From CAYURP01 sp964447175 (GTDB lineage: Bacteria > Zixibacteria > MSB-5A5 > SM23-73-2): 64,000 bases of DNA. Positions within the stretch are counted from its first letter, which is position 1; the number at the start of each line of letters is the position of its first letter. Positions 26,408 to 34,960 of this stretch are shown here, in pieces. The notes below the pieces were generated by a model. That model saw only the letters and a program-made list of their open reading frames with translations. It searched no databases and was not told the DNA's origin. The translations under genes were made by a program, and so were the position numbers. The stretch lies in NCBI GenBank assembly GCA_964447175.1, contig CAYURP010000006.1, positions 14,901 through 78,900 on the forward strand. Direction: 5' to 3'.

Positions 26408-27286
26408 ATGCCCGAGTTACCCGAAGTCGAGACCATAGTTCAGGGATTAAGAAAATCCGTGATAGGGAAGAGGATAAAATCGGCATACGCTGACGGGTGC
26501 AGAATATTCACTCAAAGAAATTTCTGCAAAGACCTTGTTGGCAAAAAAATCAAAACAGTAAGAAGAAGGGGCAAGTTCATCATAATGGAGTTATCCGATA
26601 ACTATAATCTTTTAATCCATCTCGGAATGACCGGAGGACTATTCCATCAAAGAAAAGGCGAGCCAAAAGACAAGCACGATCATTTTATCCTCAAATTCAC
26701 CGACAGCAAGACCGAACTCAGGTATAATGACCAGCGAAAGTTTGGCAGAATCAGAAAACGGTTAAAGGTTAACAGTAAACGGAAAACAGTTAACGGTAAA
26801 CAGTTAACAGTGAACTGTGAACCGTTTACAGAGCTTGCTCATTTAGGATGTGAGCCCCTGGAAATATCCGCTGATGAATTTGTAGAGCTATTAAGCAAAA
26901 GAAAAGGGAAAATAAAGCTGCTGCTTTTGAATCAAAAGGTCATAGCCGGCATAGGCAACATCTATTCAGACGAGGCATTATTTGAGGCGAGGATACATCC
27001 ATTGACACCGGCGAATAAAATCTCAAAGCCAAAGCTAAAAAAACTGCACCGGGCAATACAGAGGATATTAAAAAAAGCCATCCTTGCGGGTGGCTCGTCA
27101 GTGGATAGTTATACAAATTTACAAGGGGAGAGAGGTTTTTTCCAGCTTGAGCACAAGGTTTACGCACGGGAAGGGGAAAAGTGCAAAAGATGCGGGGCAA
27201 AGATAAAACGCATCCGCATCGCCCAGCGTTCCACCCACTTCTGCCCGAAGTGCCAGAGAAATCGATTAGACTACTCCCCGAAGTGA
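26408..27286 (+). CDS. mutM: Formamidopyrimidine-DNA glycosylase (Fpg)
   Basis: 292 residues. The N-terminus MPELPEVET has the catalytic Pro2 and Glu3; RRRGKFIIMEL holds the conserved lysine; DQRKFGRI and VIAGIGNIYSDEALF are the H2TH and DNA-contact regions; the C-terminal zinc finger is CKRCGAKI...CPKCQ. The enzyme removes 8-oxoguanine and nicks the abasic site. It is about 20 residues longer than usual because ten heptanucleotide units are inserted in frame between RIRKR and the conserved LGCEPL, encoding a heptapeptide-like pattern (KVNSKRK, TVNGKQL, TVNCEPF). It is probably still functional since all catalytic parts remain. Confidence 0.95.
   Translation: MPELPEVETIVQGLRKSVIGKRIKSAYADGCRIFTQRNFCKDLVGKKIKTVRRRGKFIIMELSDNYNLLIHLGMTGGLFHQRKGEPKDKHDHFILKFTDSKTELRYNDQRKFGRIRKRLKVNSKRKTVNGKQLTVNCEPFTELAHLGCEPLEISADEFVELLSKRKGKIKLLLLNQKVIAGIGNIYSDEALFEARIHPLTPANKISKPKLKKLHRAIQRILKKAILAGGSSVDSYTNLQGERGFFQLEHKVYAREGEKCKRCGAKIKRIRIAQRSTHFCPKCQRNRLDYSPK
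26760..26829. repeat. Heptanucleotide array inserted in mutM
   Basis: Ten 7-bp units in register (GGTTAAA, GGTTAAC, AGTAAAC, GGAAAAC, AGTTAAC, GGTAAAC, AGTTAAC, AGTGAAC, TGTGAAC, CGTTTAC). The reading frame stays open through it. Confidence 0.85.
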
Positions 27287-27331
27287 TATAACGGACATCC
27301 GAAAAAACAATTACCCGTACCTAAAGGTGCA

Positions 27332-28429
27332 CTATCCGGTTTTCATTACTTCTTTGATTGCTATTCTTAACTGAGGCACATATCGTGTTTGCTCTACAAT
27401 GTTTGCATCCAGAATATCTCTTCTTCCATAGAAGACTAAGAATGCAATAACTTGCTGAGGGACAGCAAGAGGTTTGAAGCCATGCTTGGATGATATTTTG
27501 CAGATACCTGCAAGAACATCTCTGCCCCATTTAGATGCAGCCTGTAGTAGCGTATCCAGTTCAGCTATCGTTCTAATATCAGCTAGTTGCAGACTGCTCA
27601 ACAAAGTACGGTTGAAAAGATCCCAGTATCTAATGCGTAGGTCTGTGGCAAGAGGTAGAAACCCAACCCGTTCCGCTGTCTCCTCCCACTTAGGATGTGG
27701 TTTTATTGTTTCCAAGTAAGCTATCAAAGATGATAAATCAAGTTGAATATCCAATCTACCCTTCTTTATCTGCTGTGCGTAGTATTCCTTCACCTCTTCG
27801 GTAAGTCTTCTCAAATCTGAAAATTGGTCGTCAGCAAGTTCTAGCAGCGCACTCAAGCGGAATAGTTTTCTTCTTAAGTCTGTAGGAACCTCTTTCTCTC
27901 TTTTGTACATAAGCTTGTGGTCAATTGCTGCCCAAGCATGTTGTAAAACAGTCCTCACCTGTATTTCCCCCTTAATATTTGCAAAATCCTCCCATACTGG
28001 TAGTTTCTTTCTATCTGGGGACAAAGATATTACATAATGAACTGATAAATAACCGAACTTCTCTGGGTCAAGAAGCTCTGCTTTGTCAGAAGAGTTTTCC
28101 CGATCAATATCAAACTCTTTTTCTATTACCTTATTTATTTTGTCAACGTCTTCTTTGTAGTACGAAATGATTCTAATACCTGCCAAGTCTGTAATTTCAG
28201 TGAGAGGGTCTTGGTATTCTTTTCCTTCTCTCTGAATCTTCTCAACAAAGCTCTTCACTTTCTTTGTTCGATGTTCTATTTGAGCAGGTTACATCTTATT
28301 TTTCTTCAAAAGATCTTCGATAAGTCCCTTTAGTTTCGTTGTGTATTGTTTATAGACCTCACGTCTCTGTTCGTAGAGATTGCCCCATTCTTCTGGCCTT
28401 TTAGGTTGTTTGGTTTTGTCAGGAGCCAT
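27332..28429 (-). pseudogene. RelA/SpoT-domain alarmone synthetase, interrupted by a stop
   Basis: A full-length frame from ATG 28429 would give 365 residues close to the intact copy at 30177-31292. Codon 47 (28289-28291) is TAA, exactly where the paralog has glutamate in MEIAQIEPR. The frame reopens at once, and an ATG at 28258 could start a 308-residue product that keeps the synthetase core: DLAGIRIISYYKED, YLSVHY and EIQVRTVLQHAWA. Family knowledge: this domain makes (p)ppGpp or related nucleotides. No hydrolase domain is present. The truncated form loses only the N-terminal helix region, so activity is possible. It could also be a sequencing error. It lies 32 bases after the DUF4145 gene. 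Confidence 0.8.
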
Positions 28430-28461
28430 CTAAACAGCCTCCTCGATTATGTAGTTTTTTT

Positions 28462-29097
28462 TCAGGCTTTCTTGTCTCTTTCTGTAATTGCCTTTTTCGT
28501 TGAATCAGGAATCTTGCCATATATTTCCTCAACCTTCTTCGGCTGTGTTATCATAACCTCTATTATCATATTTACTAAGTCAAAGAGGCTAATGGCTGTT
28601 TGGGAGTCGTCCCTCAAATCTATTTCGCCTGGGTGGACAGCATTATTACCGATGACCCGTACCGAATCCAGTGCCTTCTGCATCTTTTCCGGCAAACCTC
28701 TCTTAACCAAATTCGCTATATCATCATTCAGATTCTTACCCTTTTCTCCTAAATGAACCATTAGTTTTTGCAAGGCCAGTCTTAATAACGCAGTCGCAGC
28801 CCGAGGTGATGCGTTAACCACATTTCTTGCCTCGTTAAAATCATTTTTAACATCCTCTGGCATCTCTTCTTCTGGCAATGGAGCCACCGACGATACGGGA
28901 AATAACATTTTGTCAGAAACCCACAAGGCCATGCGGCTACATCTCGAACACCTGCTCGCTGATAGCCATTCAATTTCCGCAAAGCTAGCTCCCTGTCCTG
29001 ACTTAACCAAACGCCACTCCTGATGCGCATAAGTACCGCAAAAGGGACAATTGAAGCCTTTCGATTTGAAAGCCGGTGCGACATATTTTATTCTCAT
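28462..29097 (-). CDS. DUF4145 protein with N-terminal zinc ribbon
   Basis: 211 residues. The first 60 hold CPFCG (17-21) and CSRC, likely a zinc ribbon. The rest is the DUF4145 domain, with ARNVVNASPRAATALLRLALQKLM, LPEKMQKALDSVRVIGNNAVHPGEIDL and a final helical part. DUF4145 is often found with or fused to restriction and defence proteins; its biochemical role is not known. The ATG at 29097 has GAGGTGATC upstream. It has its own copy of the shared promoter/leader (29167-29226) and is followed by the interrupted alarmone synthetase, probably as one transcript. Confidence 0.85.
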   Translation of the reverse strand: MRIKYVAPAFKSKGFNCPFCGTYAHQEWRLVKSGQGASFAEIEWLSASRCSRCSRMALWVSDKMLFPVSSVAPLPEEEMPEDVKNDFNEARNVVNASPRAATALLRLALQKLMVHLGEKGKNLNDDIANLVKRGLPEKMQKALDSVRVIGNNAVHPGEIDLRDDSQTAISLFDLVNMIIEVMITQPKKVEEIYGKIPDSTKKAITERDKKA

Positions 29098-29166
29098 ATG
29101 ATCACCTCACATATCATTTTCACGCCCTAGCGTTGCACAGACACACTGATAAAATCCCCGTATTTG

Positions 29167-29226
29167 CCTTAGGTTCTTCGACCTACTTTTCGGGCTTAAT
29201 TTATTGCAGGATGAGATAAAAGTCAA
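29167..29226 (-). promoter_or_regulatory. Shared promoter/leader element, copy A (DUF4145 gene)
   Basis: Minus-strand TTGACT (29221-29226), 17 bp, TAAATT (29198-29203), then a conserved leader CGAAAAGTAGGTCGAAGA followed by ACCTAAGG. The leader has an AGGT/ACCT mini-stem. Two more copies stand at 30083 and 31481. Confidence 0.75.
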
Positions 29227-29243
29227 GAGGTTTTCCCTTTTCT

Positions 29244-29957
29244 TTAGGTTGTGGCGGTTTGCACAAGGCCATCTAATAACTCACAATCTTTGCATCCTTG
29301 GACCCCGGCGGGTGGATTCGCTTTATCATGAATCGCTCGCACTTTCTTCAGCAGTTTTGGTATCTGGCTGGTGTCTAACTTTATTTTTTTCAAATGACCG
29401 GAAAAATTCATGGAGAAACCATCCTCAAGTGTAAAGGAATCGATGTTACTATCTGAGACTTCGGTCTGAGGCTCATAGTATAAGAGTGCAAGCCCAGTCA
29501 CGGGTTTGAAGCCAACCCTATCGCCAATATAAGCATATGCGTTAAGCTGCACTTCATACATCGGTAAGAGCTTATCCTGAGTTTCAGTGAATTTCGATGT
29601 CTTGTAATCAATAATTAAATATGATTCATCGGCTTCATTATATAAAATCTCATCGGGCACCCCTGTCAGCAGGATGTCCGTTTCCTGATCGTGGACGCTG
29701 AACTTCCTGTAACCAGGCACATCCTTGGGTTCTCCCGAGATGCCAAACTTATCAAACCACTTTGGTAGCTTGGTGTGTCGGTCGAAATGTACGTTTGTTA
29801 TCTTCTTAGTATATGAATCAATGGAGCTGAAAATCCCAGGGAAAATCTGAAAAGGTAATTTATTATTACAATGCATCTTTATCCAGAAACATCTCTCGCA
29901 GAAATTGTCCAATTCAAGCTCCCCTAAGTTTTTTCCTGATATTCTGATCTGTGCCAT
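29244..29957 (-). CDS. PD-(D/E)XK nuclease-family protein (RecB/Cas4-like)
   Basis: 237 residues. The core GVPDEIL...YLIIDYKTSKF supplies the acidic residue and the D-x-K of the PD-(D/E)XK nuclease fold, and YEVQLNAYAYIGD is the following QxxxY-like helix of RecB-type nucleases. Cysteines near the N-terminus (FCERCFWIKMHC) and the C-terminal GCKDCE could hold an Fe-S cluster as in Cas4 and AddB. No cas genes are near. The ATG at 29957 follows AAAGGAGG. Promoter copy B lies upstream. It sits between the two alarmone-synthetase genes. Confidence 0.82.
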   Translation of the reverse strand: MAQIRISGKNLGELELDNFCERCFWIKMHCNNKLPFQIFPGIFSSIDSYTKKITNVHFDRHTKLPKWFDKFGISGEPKDVPGYRKFSVHDQETDILLTGVPDEILYNEADESYLIIDYKTSKFTETQDKLLPMYEVQLNAYAYIGDRVGFKPVTGLALLYYEPQTEVSDSNIDSFTLEDGFSMNFSGHLKKIKLDTSQIPKLLKKVRAIHDKANPPAGVQGCKDCELLDGLVQTATT

Positions 29958-30082
29958 CAAGAAACCTCCTTTAAATTACATATTCTATGTAATTAGATAA
30001 TACCTTAGCATCTAAAGTTTCCCACTTAAGAATATTATAGAAAACCTTCATAAATTTCCCCCAACAACCATCCCAAAATCAA

Positions 30083-30141
30083 CCTTAGGCTCTTCGACCT
30101 ACTTTTCGAAGTAATTTATTTCGGGATGGGGCAAAAGTCAA
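30083..30141 (-). promoter_or_regulatory. Shared promoter/leader element, copy B (nuclease gene)
   Basis: Minus-strand TTGACT (30136-30141), 17 bp, TAAATT (30113-30118), then the same leader with AGGT-cgaaga-GCCT. It drives the PD-(D/E)XK gene, whose ATG is about 130 bases on. Confidence 0.75.
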
Positions 30142-30176
30142 GAGGTTTTTGGGTGATATTTTGGGCCGTTGAATGC

Positions 30177-31292
30177 TTATCCAACCTTCGAGCTGTCTGT
30201 GATGACACCCCTGATTGCTCCCTGCTGCACAGTCGTAAAACCCAATATGTCCAAAATCGTTTCATCGATAGAGTTCTTTCTTGCAAACAAGAGAAGATAA
30301 AGAACAACGATATCAGGCAACACTGGCGGTACGTCGGCTATACTCAAAAACGCTTCAAGGAAGCGACGAAGGACGTCTTTCCCCCATTTAGATGCATGCT
30401 GCAGCGCATTATCCAGTTCCTCTATTGTTGTAACACCGGTTGTCTGTAAGAGTATCAACAAATTTCTTCTTACTCCTTTCAATATGTCCTGCTGCAGTTC
30501 CTCTGGCAAATCAGCCTTTGGAAAACCAACCTCTTCTGCTACTTTCATCCACCTGAGATGCTGTTTTGTTGACTCGAAATAAGCGTTCAATGAAGACAAA
30601 TCCAGGGCAATGTCCAATTTCCCTTTCTGTAACTGCTCGATGTATTTCTCCTCGATTTTGTCTGTGCGCTTTCTTAAATTCGAGAACTCTAAATCAGTCA
30701 GTTCCAGCAAAGCACTCAACCGAAATAGTTGCCTTCTTAGATTTCGAGGAGCCTCTTTCTGTGTCTTGTATCTCAGTTTGTGGTCGATGCTGGCCCAGGC
30801 ATGCTGGAGAACCGTTCTTACCTGTATTTCCGCTCTGATACCTGCGAAATCTTGCCATGGTGTAAGTTTTATTCTGTCTGGTGATAAAGATATTACATAA
30901 TGAACTGACAGGTAACCAAATTGTTCCGGGTCAAGAAGTCGGGATTTGTCTATGGAGTTTTCCCAATCCACATCAAATTCTTTTTCTATTATTTCACCGA
31001 TTTTTTCTATATCTTCCCTGTAATATCCGATAATTCTAATTCCCACTAAATCTGTAATCTGTTTAAGAGGATCATCATAGTCTTTTCCTTCTTTTTTTAT
31101 TTTATCAACAAAGCTTTGCACCTTTTTGGTACGAGGCTCGATTTGAGCGATTTCCATGTCATTCTTGCCGAGGAGCTCTTGTATAAGATCGTGTAGCTTA
31201 TTTGTAAACTGTTCATAAGTAGCATGTTTTTCCTTATAAATCTTCCCCCATTCTTCTGGGGTTTTCTTCTCTTTGGTTTTTTCACGATCCAT
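30177..31292 (-). CDS. RelA/SpoT-domain alarmone synthetase
   Basis: 371 residues. The (p)ppGpp synthetase core includes DLVGIRIIGYYREDIEKI, EFDVDWENSIDKS, YLSVHYVISLS and IRAEIQVRTVLQHAWASIDHKL, with the conserved histidine/tyrosine and the QVR-LQHAW block. The hydrolase domain and TGS/ACT domains of long RelA/SpoT are absent. A helical C-terminal half (about 200-371) is shared with the copy at 27332. Inferred role: monofunctional small alarmone synthetase, possibly toxic like ToxSAS/CapRel enzymes that stop growth on phage infection. No obvious small antitoxin gene is adjacent. It has promoter copy C. Confidence 0.9.
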   Translation of the reverse strand: MDREKTKEKKTPEEWGKIYKEKHATYEQFTNKLHDLIQELLGKNDMEIAQIEPRTKKVQSFVDKIKKEGKDYDDPLKQITDLVGIRIIGYYREDIEKIGEIIEKEFDVDWENSIDKSRLLDPEQFGYLSVHYVISLSPDRIKLTPWQDFAGIRAEIQVRTVLQHAWASIDHKLRYKTQKEAPRNLRRQLFRLSALLELTDLEFSNLRKRTDKIEEKYIEQLQKGKLDIALDLSSLNAYFESTKQHLRWMKVAEEVGFPKADLPEELQQDILKGVRRNLLILLQTTGVTTIEELDNALQHASKWGKDVLRRFLEAFLSIADVPPVLPDIVVLYLLLFARKNSIDETILDILGFTTVQQGAIRGVITDSSKVG

Positions 31293-31480
31293 TTAGATAC
31301 TTCCACATCTGATCAAATATTTACGATACGGGGAGGTGGGCGATAACTACAGCAAAGGAATAACTTAAAATATGATGTCACAATGGACCAATTAGTTTTC
31401 CCATCCAAGTACTGATCTCAGCGAAAGTGATTATATTGGCCGTAGACCATATTTGCCAACCCGTGAAATCCCCGCATCCA

Positions 31481-31540
31481 CCTTAGGCTCTTCGACCTAC
31501 TTTTGTGGATTAATTTATTGCAGGATGAGGCAAAAGTCAA
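31481..31540 (-). promoter_or_regulatory. Shared promoter/leader element, copy C (alarmone synthetase)
   Basis: Minus-strand TTGACT (31535-31540), 17 bp, TAAATT (31512-31517), then the same leader, here bracketed by ATCCAC/GTGGAT arms. It is about 220 bases upstream of the synthetase ATG. Confidence 0.75.
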
Positions 31541-31615
31541 GAGGTTTTTGGGCTTGGTCTGAGAAAAAATATTCTAACCAGTGGCAGATGTCACCGCTCT
31601 ATCCTACAGTGAATT

Positions 31616-31640
31616 AGTGGTGGAAATCCAATTCCACCAC
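31616..31640. repeat. GTGGTGGAA hairpin
   Basis: GTGGTGGAA (31617-31625) pairs with TTCCACCAC (31632-31640). The same arm motif forms the outer stem of the element at 43261. Confidence 0.65.
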
Positions 31641-31662
31641 CAACGAGATATAATCAACATGC

Positions 31663-31734
31663 TGTCTTTGCGAGCTCGAAGGGCGTGGCAATCCCTTGAG
31701 ATTGCTTCGGCTTGGGACAAGCCTCGCAATGACA
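31663..31734. repeat. Widespread palindromic element (TTGCGAG...CTCGCAA)
   Basis: TGTCTTTGCGAG opens and CTCGCAATGACA closes a 72-base imperfect palindrome with GGCAATC/GATTGC inside. This resembles a REP-like element I know from many unrelated environmental bacteria. Origin and function are unknown. Confidence 0.7.
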
Positions 31735-31769
31735 TCAGCGTAGCACAGTCTAACTCAACCTTTTTTTAT

Positions 31770-31858
31770 GTCAGCTGAAGCTTGACACTCCAATAATATT
31801 ATTTGCAGTAGCACAGGTTGTCCCAACCTGTGATCACACACCTTGAGACAAGGTGTGT
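31770..31858. repeat. Three linked hairpin repeats
   Basis: In order: a GTCAGCTGAAGCTTGAC palindrome followed by ACTCC (31770-31790); CACAGGTTG-tcc-CAACCTGTG (31812-31832); ACACACCTTG-aga-CAAGGTGTGT (31836-31858). With the promoter copy and two hairpins before them these fill the gene-free 31293-31904 gap. Related copies occur at 33582-33704 and 59359-59438. Confidence 0.7.
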
Positions 31859-31904
31859 TACCAAGGGATTTTATTTTTCGGGGGACGATTTACGAGGAAC
31901 GAGC

Positions 31905-33386
31905 TTACACGTATTTCTCGAAGGTCTTGCGGAAATGGAAACCGTAAATGCTGAAAGTCACCGCCAGAGGAAAAAGTTTGGGCCGCCGGAACAAGGACCA
32001 GAAAAAAAGCTTCCAGTAATAAAACCTTTCTTTTCCTAATATCCCTAAAGACACGATGGATCTAAAGAAAGCGGCTAAATGGGTGAAGTTCAGGCGAAAT
32101 GCTCCTCTGTTTAGTGGCTTGTATTCTCTTAAGAATTTCCTGACCCGTTCGTAATAATAAGACGGAGAGTAAATCGTGGACATAATCTTCTTGTAGCCGT
32201 CTATAAGTACGTCATTGTTCATTTTCGAAACGAAATTTACGGTGCAATCGGTGTTATCTCCGGTAACGTCCTTCAACAACCGGTTCTCCTTTTCCAGGCG
32301 ATGATGAAGTTTCGTGCCCTTAAGCACGTTTAACAAGCCTACCATTGCGGTAACTATTCCGCTTTCCTGTATGAATTCAATCTGTCTTTCGAAAATGGAA
32401 AGGGGATCGCTGTCAAAACCAACTATGAAACCTCCCTGCACCTGGAAACCTGACTTCTGCATTTTTCTGACACAGGCGATCATGTCGCGATTTTTGTTGT
32501 GGTACTTGGCGCATTCTGTCAGACTCTCTTCATGGGGTGTTTCGATACCAACGAATACCAAATTAAATCCGGCCTTAATCATCAACTCCATAAGTTTCTC
32601 ATCATCGGAAAGATTTATGGAGGTTTGGGTGAACAAGGAGAAAGGATGCTTCTTCTGTTTCATCCATTCGGCAACGGCAGGCAGAATTTCTCTTTTCAAT
32701 TTCCCTTTGTTTCCGATGAAGTTATCGTCAACAAAGAACACGCTTCCCCTCCAGCCCCAGGAGTAGATGCTCTCCAGCTCGGCTATCACCTGGTCTTTAT
32801 CCTTGGTTCGCGGTTTGTGCCCGTAAAGCAGGGTGATGTCGCAGAAATCGCAGTTGTAGGGACAGCCCCGGGAATACTGGATGTTCATCGAGGCATACTT
32901 TTTCATATTGATCAGTTCCCAGAGCGGTGCGGGTGTTTCCTGCAGGTTCGCAAACTGGTCGGAGGTGTAAACATGTTTAGCACACCCATTCTTGAGATCC
33001 TCCAGAAATGGGGGCAGGGTAATCTCAGCCTCATTTAAAACAAAATGATCCACGCCCTCAAATTCCCCATATCCAGCCGTAAAAATAGGACCGCCAGCCA
33101 CAATCTTGATTCCCATTTTTTTGCACCGGGCGATGATTTCCTTTGCAGAATTTTTCTGGATGGACATTCCACTGATGAAAACGTAATCCGCCCATTTCAG
33201 GTCTTCATCCTTTAATTTGTTTACGTTCATATCCACCAGCTTTTTCTCCCACTCCGCAGGAAGCATGGCAGCCACGGTCAAAAGCCCCAGGGGTGGATCG
33301 GTTGCCTTTTTAAAGATGAACTTTAGGGCGTATTTGAAACTCCAGAAGGTGTCGGGATACTCTGGATAGACCAGAAGTATTTTCAT
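31905..33386 (-). CDS. B12-binding domain radical SAM protein (DUF4070)
   Basis: 493 residues. The N-terminal cobalamin-binding-like Rossmann domain (MKILLVYPEYPDTFWSF...PPLGLLTVAAMLP) is followed by the radical SAM core with RGCPYNCDFCD (CxxxCxxC for the 4Fe-4S cluster), FFVDDNFIGN and GIETPHEESL. The C-terminal third, with LLNVLKGTKLHHRLEKE and YSPSYYYERVRKFL, fits DUF4070. Relatives include hopanoid methylases (HpnP/HpnR) and many unassigned methyltransferases. The substrate is unknown; no hopanoid genes are adjacent, although a cyclase-like gene is at 12760. A promoter lies at 33491-33519. Confidence 0.88.
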   Translation of the reverse strand: MKILLVYPEYPDTFWSFKYALKFIFKKATDPPLGLLTVAAMLPAEWEKKLVDMNVNKLKDEDLKWADYVFISGMSIQKNSAKEIIARCKKMGIKIVAGGPIFTAGYGEFEGVDHFVLNEAEITLPPFLEDLKNGCAKHVYTSDQFANLQETPAPLWELINMKKYASMNIQYSRGCPYNCDFCDITLLYGHKPRTKDKDQVIAELESIYSWGWRGSVFFVDDNFIGNKGKLKREILPAVAEWMKQKKHPFSLFTQTSINLSDDEKLMELMIKAGFNLVFVGIETPHEESLTECAKYHNKNRDMIACVRKMQKSGFQVQGGFIVGFDSDPLSIFERQIEFIQESGIVTAMVGLLNVLKGTKLHHRLEKENRLLKDVTGDNTDCTVNFVSKMNNDVLIDGYKKIMSTIYSPSYYYERVRKFLREYKPLNRGAFRLNFTHLAAFFRSIVSLGILGKERFYYWKLFFWSLFRRPKLFPLAVTFSIYGFHFRKTFEKYV

Positions 33387-33490
33387 TTATATTCCTGATT
33401 CATATTCTTAAATTTTAGAAGACCTTCGCCTATATACCCTCGAAATTTCTAAGATGTTTGCTTCGGGCTCCTCAATTTACATTTTGGACT

Positions 33491-33519
33491 AATTTATCTT
33501 AATACGAAATGAATGTCAA
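33491..33519 (-). promoter_or_regulatory. Promoter of the radical SAM gene
   Basis: Minus-strand TTGACA (33514-33519), 17 bp spacer, TAAATT (33491-33496), about 105 bases before the ATG at 33386. Confidence 0.6.
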
Positions 33520-33581
33520 GGATTTTTAATAAATATTTTGTGAAATCAAACTTAAGCCATAGACGCCCCGCATATTGCGGC

Positions 33582-33704
33582 GGTTTGACACTCCATTCTA
33601 TCAATGGTAACACAGATTGTCTCAACCTGTGTTTGTACGTCAAGCTGAAAGCTTGACACTCCAGTCCCATTCACGGTAGCACACCTTAAGACAAAGTATG
33701 TTGC
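33582..33704. repeat. Hairpin repeat cluster
   Basis: Contains TTTGACACTCCA, GGTAACACAGATTGTCTCAACC, a GTCAAGCTGAAAGCTTGAC palindrome with ACTCC, and GGTAGCACACCTTAAGAC. These are diverged copies of the units at 31770-31858. With the promoter above they occupy most of the 33387-33747 gap; I see no gene there. Confidence 0.65.
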
Positions 33705-33747
33705 AAAGAATATTTTTCTTCGAGGAACGTCTAACGAGTAACGTTTA

Positions 33748-34956
33748 TTATTTTATTGTGTCCTGCAACACTGTTAGATAATTTGAGAGAAGGCGGGTGA
33801 TGAGGAAGTTTTTCCTGATATGCTCTTTTCCTTTTTTGCCCATCTTCTCCACCAGAGCAGGACTTTTCAGTATCTGGACTATTCGCTCGGCAAAGCCTTT
33901 AGTGTCTAATGGATCGAGCAAAAATCCGTTTTCGCCATCTATTATCTGAAGCGGTATTCCTCCGATATTGGATGCCACCACCGGCGTCTTCTTCCACAAA
34001 GCCTCTGCCACGGTCAGCCCGAAGCCCTCTCTTAATGACTTCTGAATTACGACTCTGGATACTCTCTGCAGGGTATTTACCAGGATGTTACTTTCGCTGG
34101 TGAGCAGAATCACGTCCCCGCTTTTTATGAAATTCTCTGCTTTGCGATGTGCTCTCTCATATATGGCCCAGCCTTCAGGATCATCTGCAGCCATGCTGCC
34201 ACAGAGTATCAGCCTGCAGTCGGTCCTTTTCCTTACCAGCTTAAAGACCTCCAATACCCCTGCAGGGTCCTTCCACCGATCAAACCTGGATACCTGGGTT
34301 ATCAGGGGTTTATCCGTGGGTACTCCGAATTTTTTCAACGTGTTGTTAATGTCCTTCTCGGATAGCTCCATATTTTTGTGGGAAAGGGGATCGATGGCTG
34401 GGTAAACTATTTTCTGTTCAACCGGCAGATTTTTCTGTCTGTAATTTTCGTTTGAAATTACCACCAGATCGTACCTGAGAATGAAATTTTTAAGAAATCC
34501 CCAGAGTTTGCCATTGGGATGGGACAGGTCCACGTGGCATCTCCAGATCCATGGCTGGCGCTTGGGGTAGAACTTTATCTGGGGCAGGGGCTGGGGATCG
34601 TGAATTATCACGCAGTCGTGATCTATGTGGGTGTATACTGAAAAATTTTCATTGGCTAAAAGATACAGTTTCTTCTTCATCTCGGTGAAGTTAATGGTTC
34701 CACCCTGAAGGGCATTGTGAAATTTTTTGGTTATCTGAAAGAAATCGGGATTGCCCTGCATTATTCTCCAGCCGGTATTGATGCCGATGTCGTTCATCAG
34801 GGGCACCAGGGAGTTTAGTATTTCCGCTACCCCGCCTCCCTGATAGGTAGAGTTGATGTGCAGGATATGATTGTGGTAAAGTTTTCTTGCCTTCTTGTGG
34901 ATGCAGGTTATAACCTTGTCGCCAACTATATTGTGATAATCTTCTAAGCTTCTCAT
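33748..34956 (-). CDS. GT4 glycosyltransferase, TreT-like trehalose synthase
   Basis: 402 residues of a GT-B fold. The N-terminus HINSTYQGGGVAEILNSLVPLMNDIG and the WRIMQGNPDFFQITKKFHNALQGG block match trehalose glycosyltransferring synthase (TreT), which joins NDP-glucose and glucose. The C-terminal domain has QVSRFDRWKDPAGVLEVF and EGFGLTVAEALWKKTPVVASNIGGIPLQI, the donor-site E-x7-E motif. The start is 4 bases after the OtsA-OtsB stop, so both are cotranscribed. Specificity for trehalose is inferred from family and context. Confidence 0.82.
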   Translation of the reverse strand: MRSLEDYHNIVGDKVITCIHKKARKLYHNHILHINSTYQGGGVAEILNSLVPLMNDIGINTGWRIMQGNPDFFQITKKFHNALQGGTINFTEMKKKLYLLANENFSVYTHIDHDCVIIHDPQPLPQIKFYPKRQPWIWRCHVDLSHPNGKLWGFLKNFILRYDLVVISNENYRQKNLPVEQKIVYPAIDPLSHKNMELSEKDINNTLKKFGVPTDKPLITQVSRFDRWKDPAGVLEVFKLVRKRTDCRLILCGSMAADDPEGWAIYERAHRKAENFIKSGDVILLTSESNILVNTLQRVSRVVIQKSLREGFGLTVAEALWKKTPVVASNIGGIPLQIIDGENGFLLDPLDTKGFAERIVQILKSPALVEKMGKKGKEHIRKNFLITRLLSNYLTVLQDTIK

Positions 34957-34960
34957 AATC

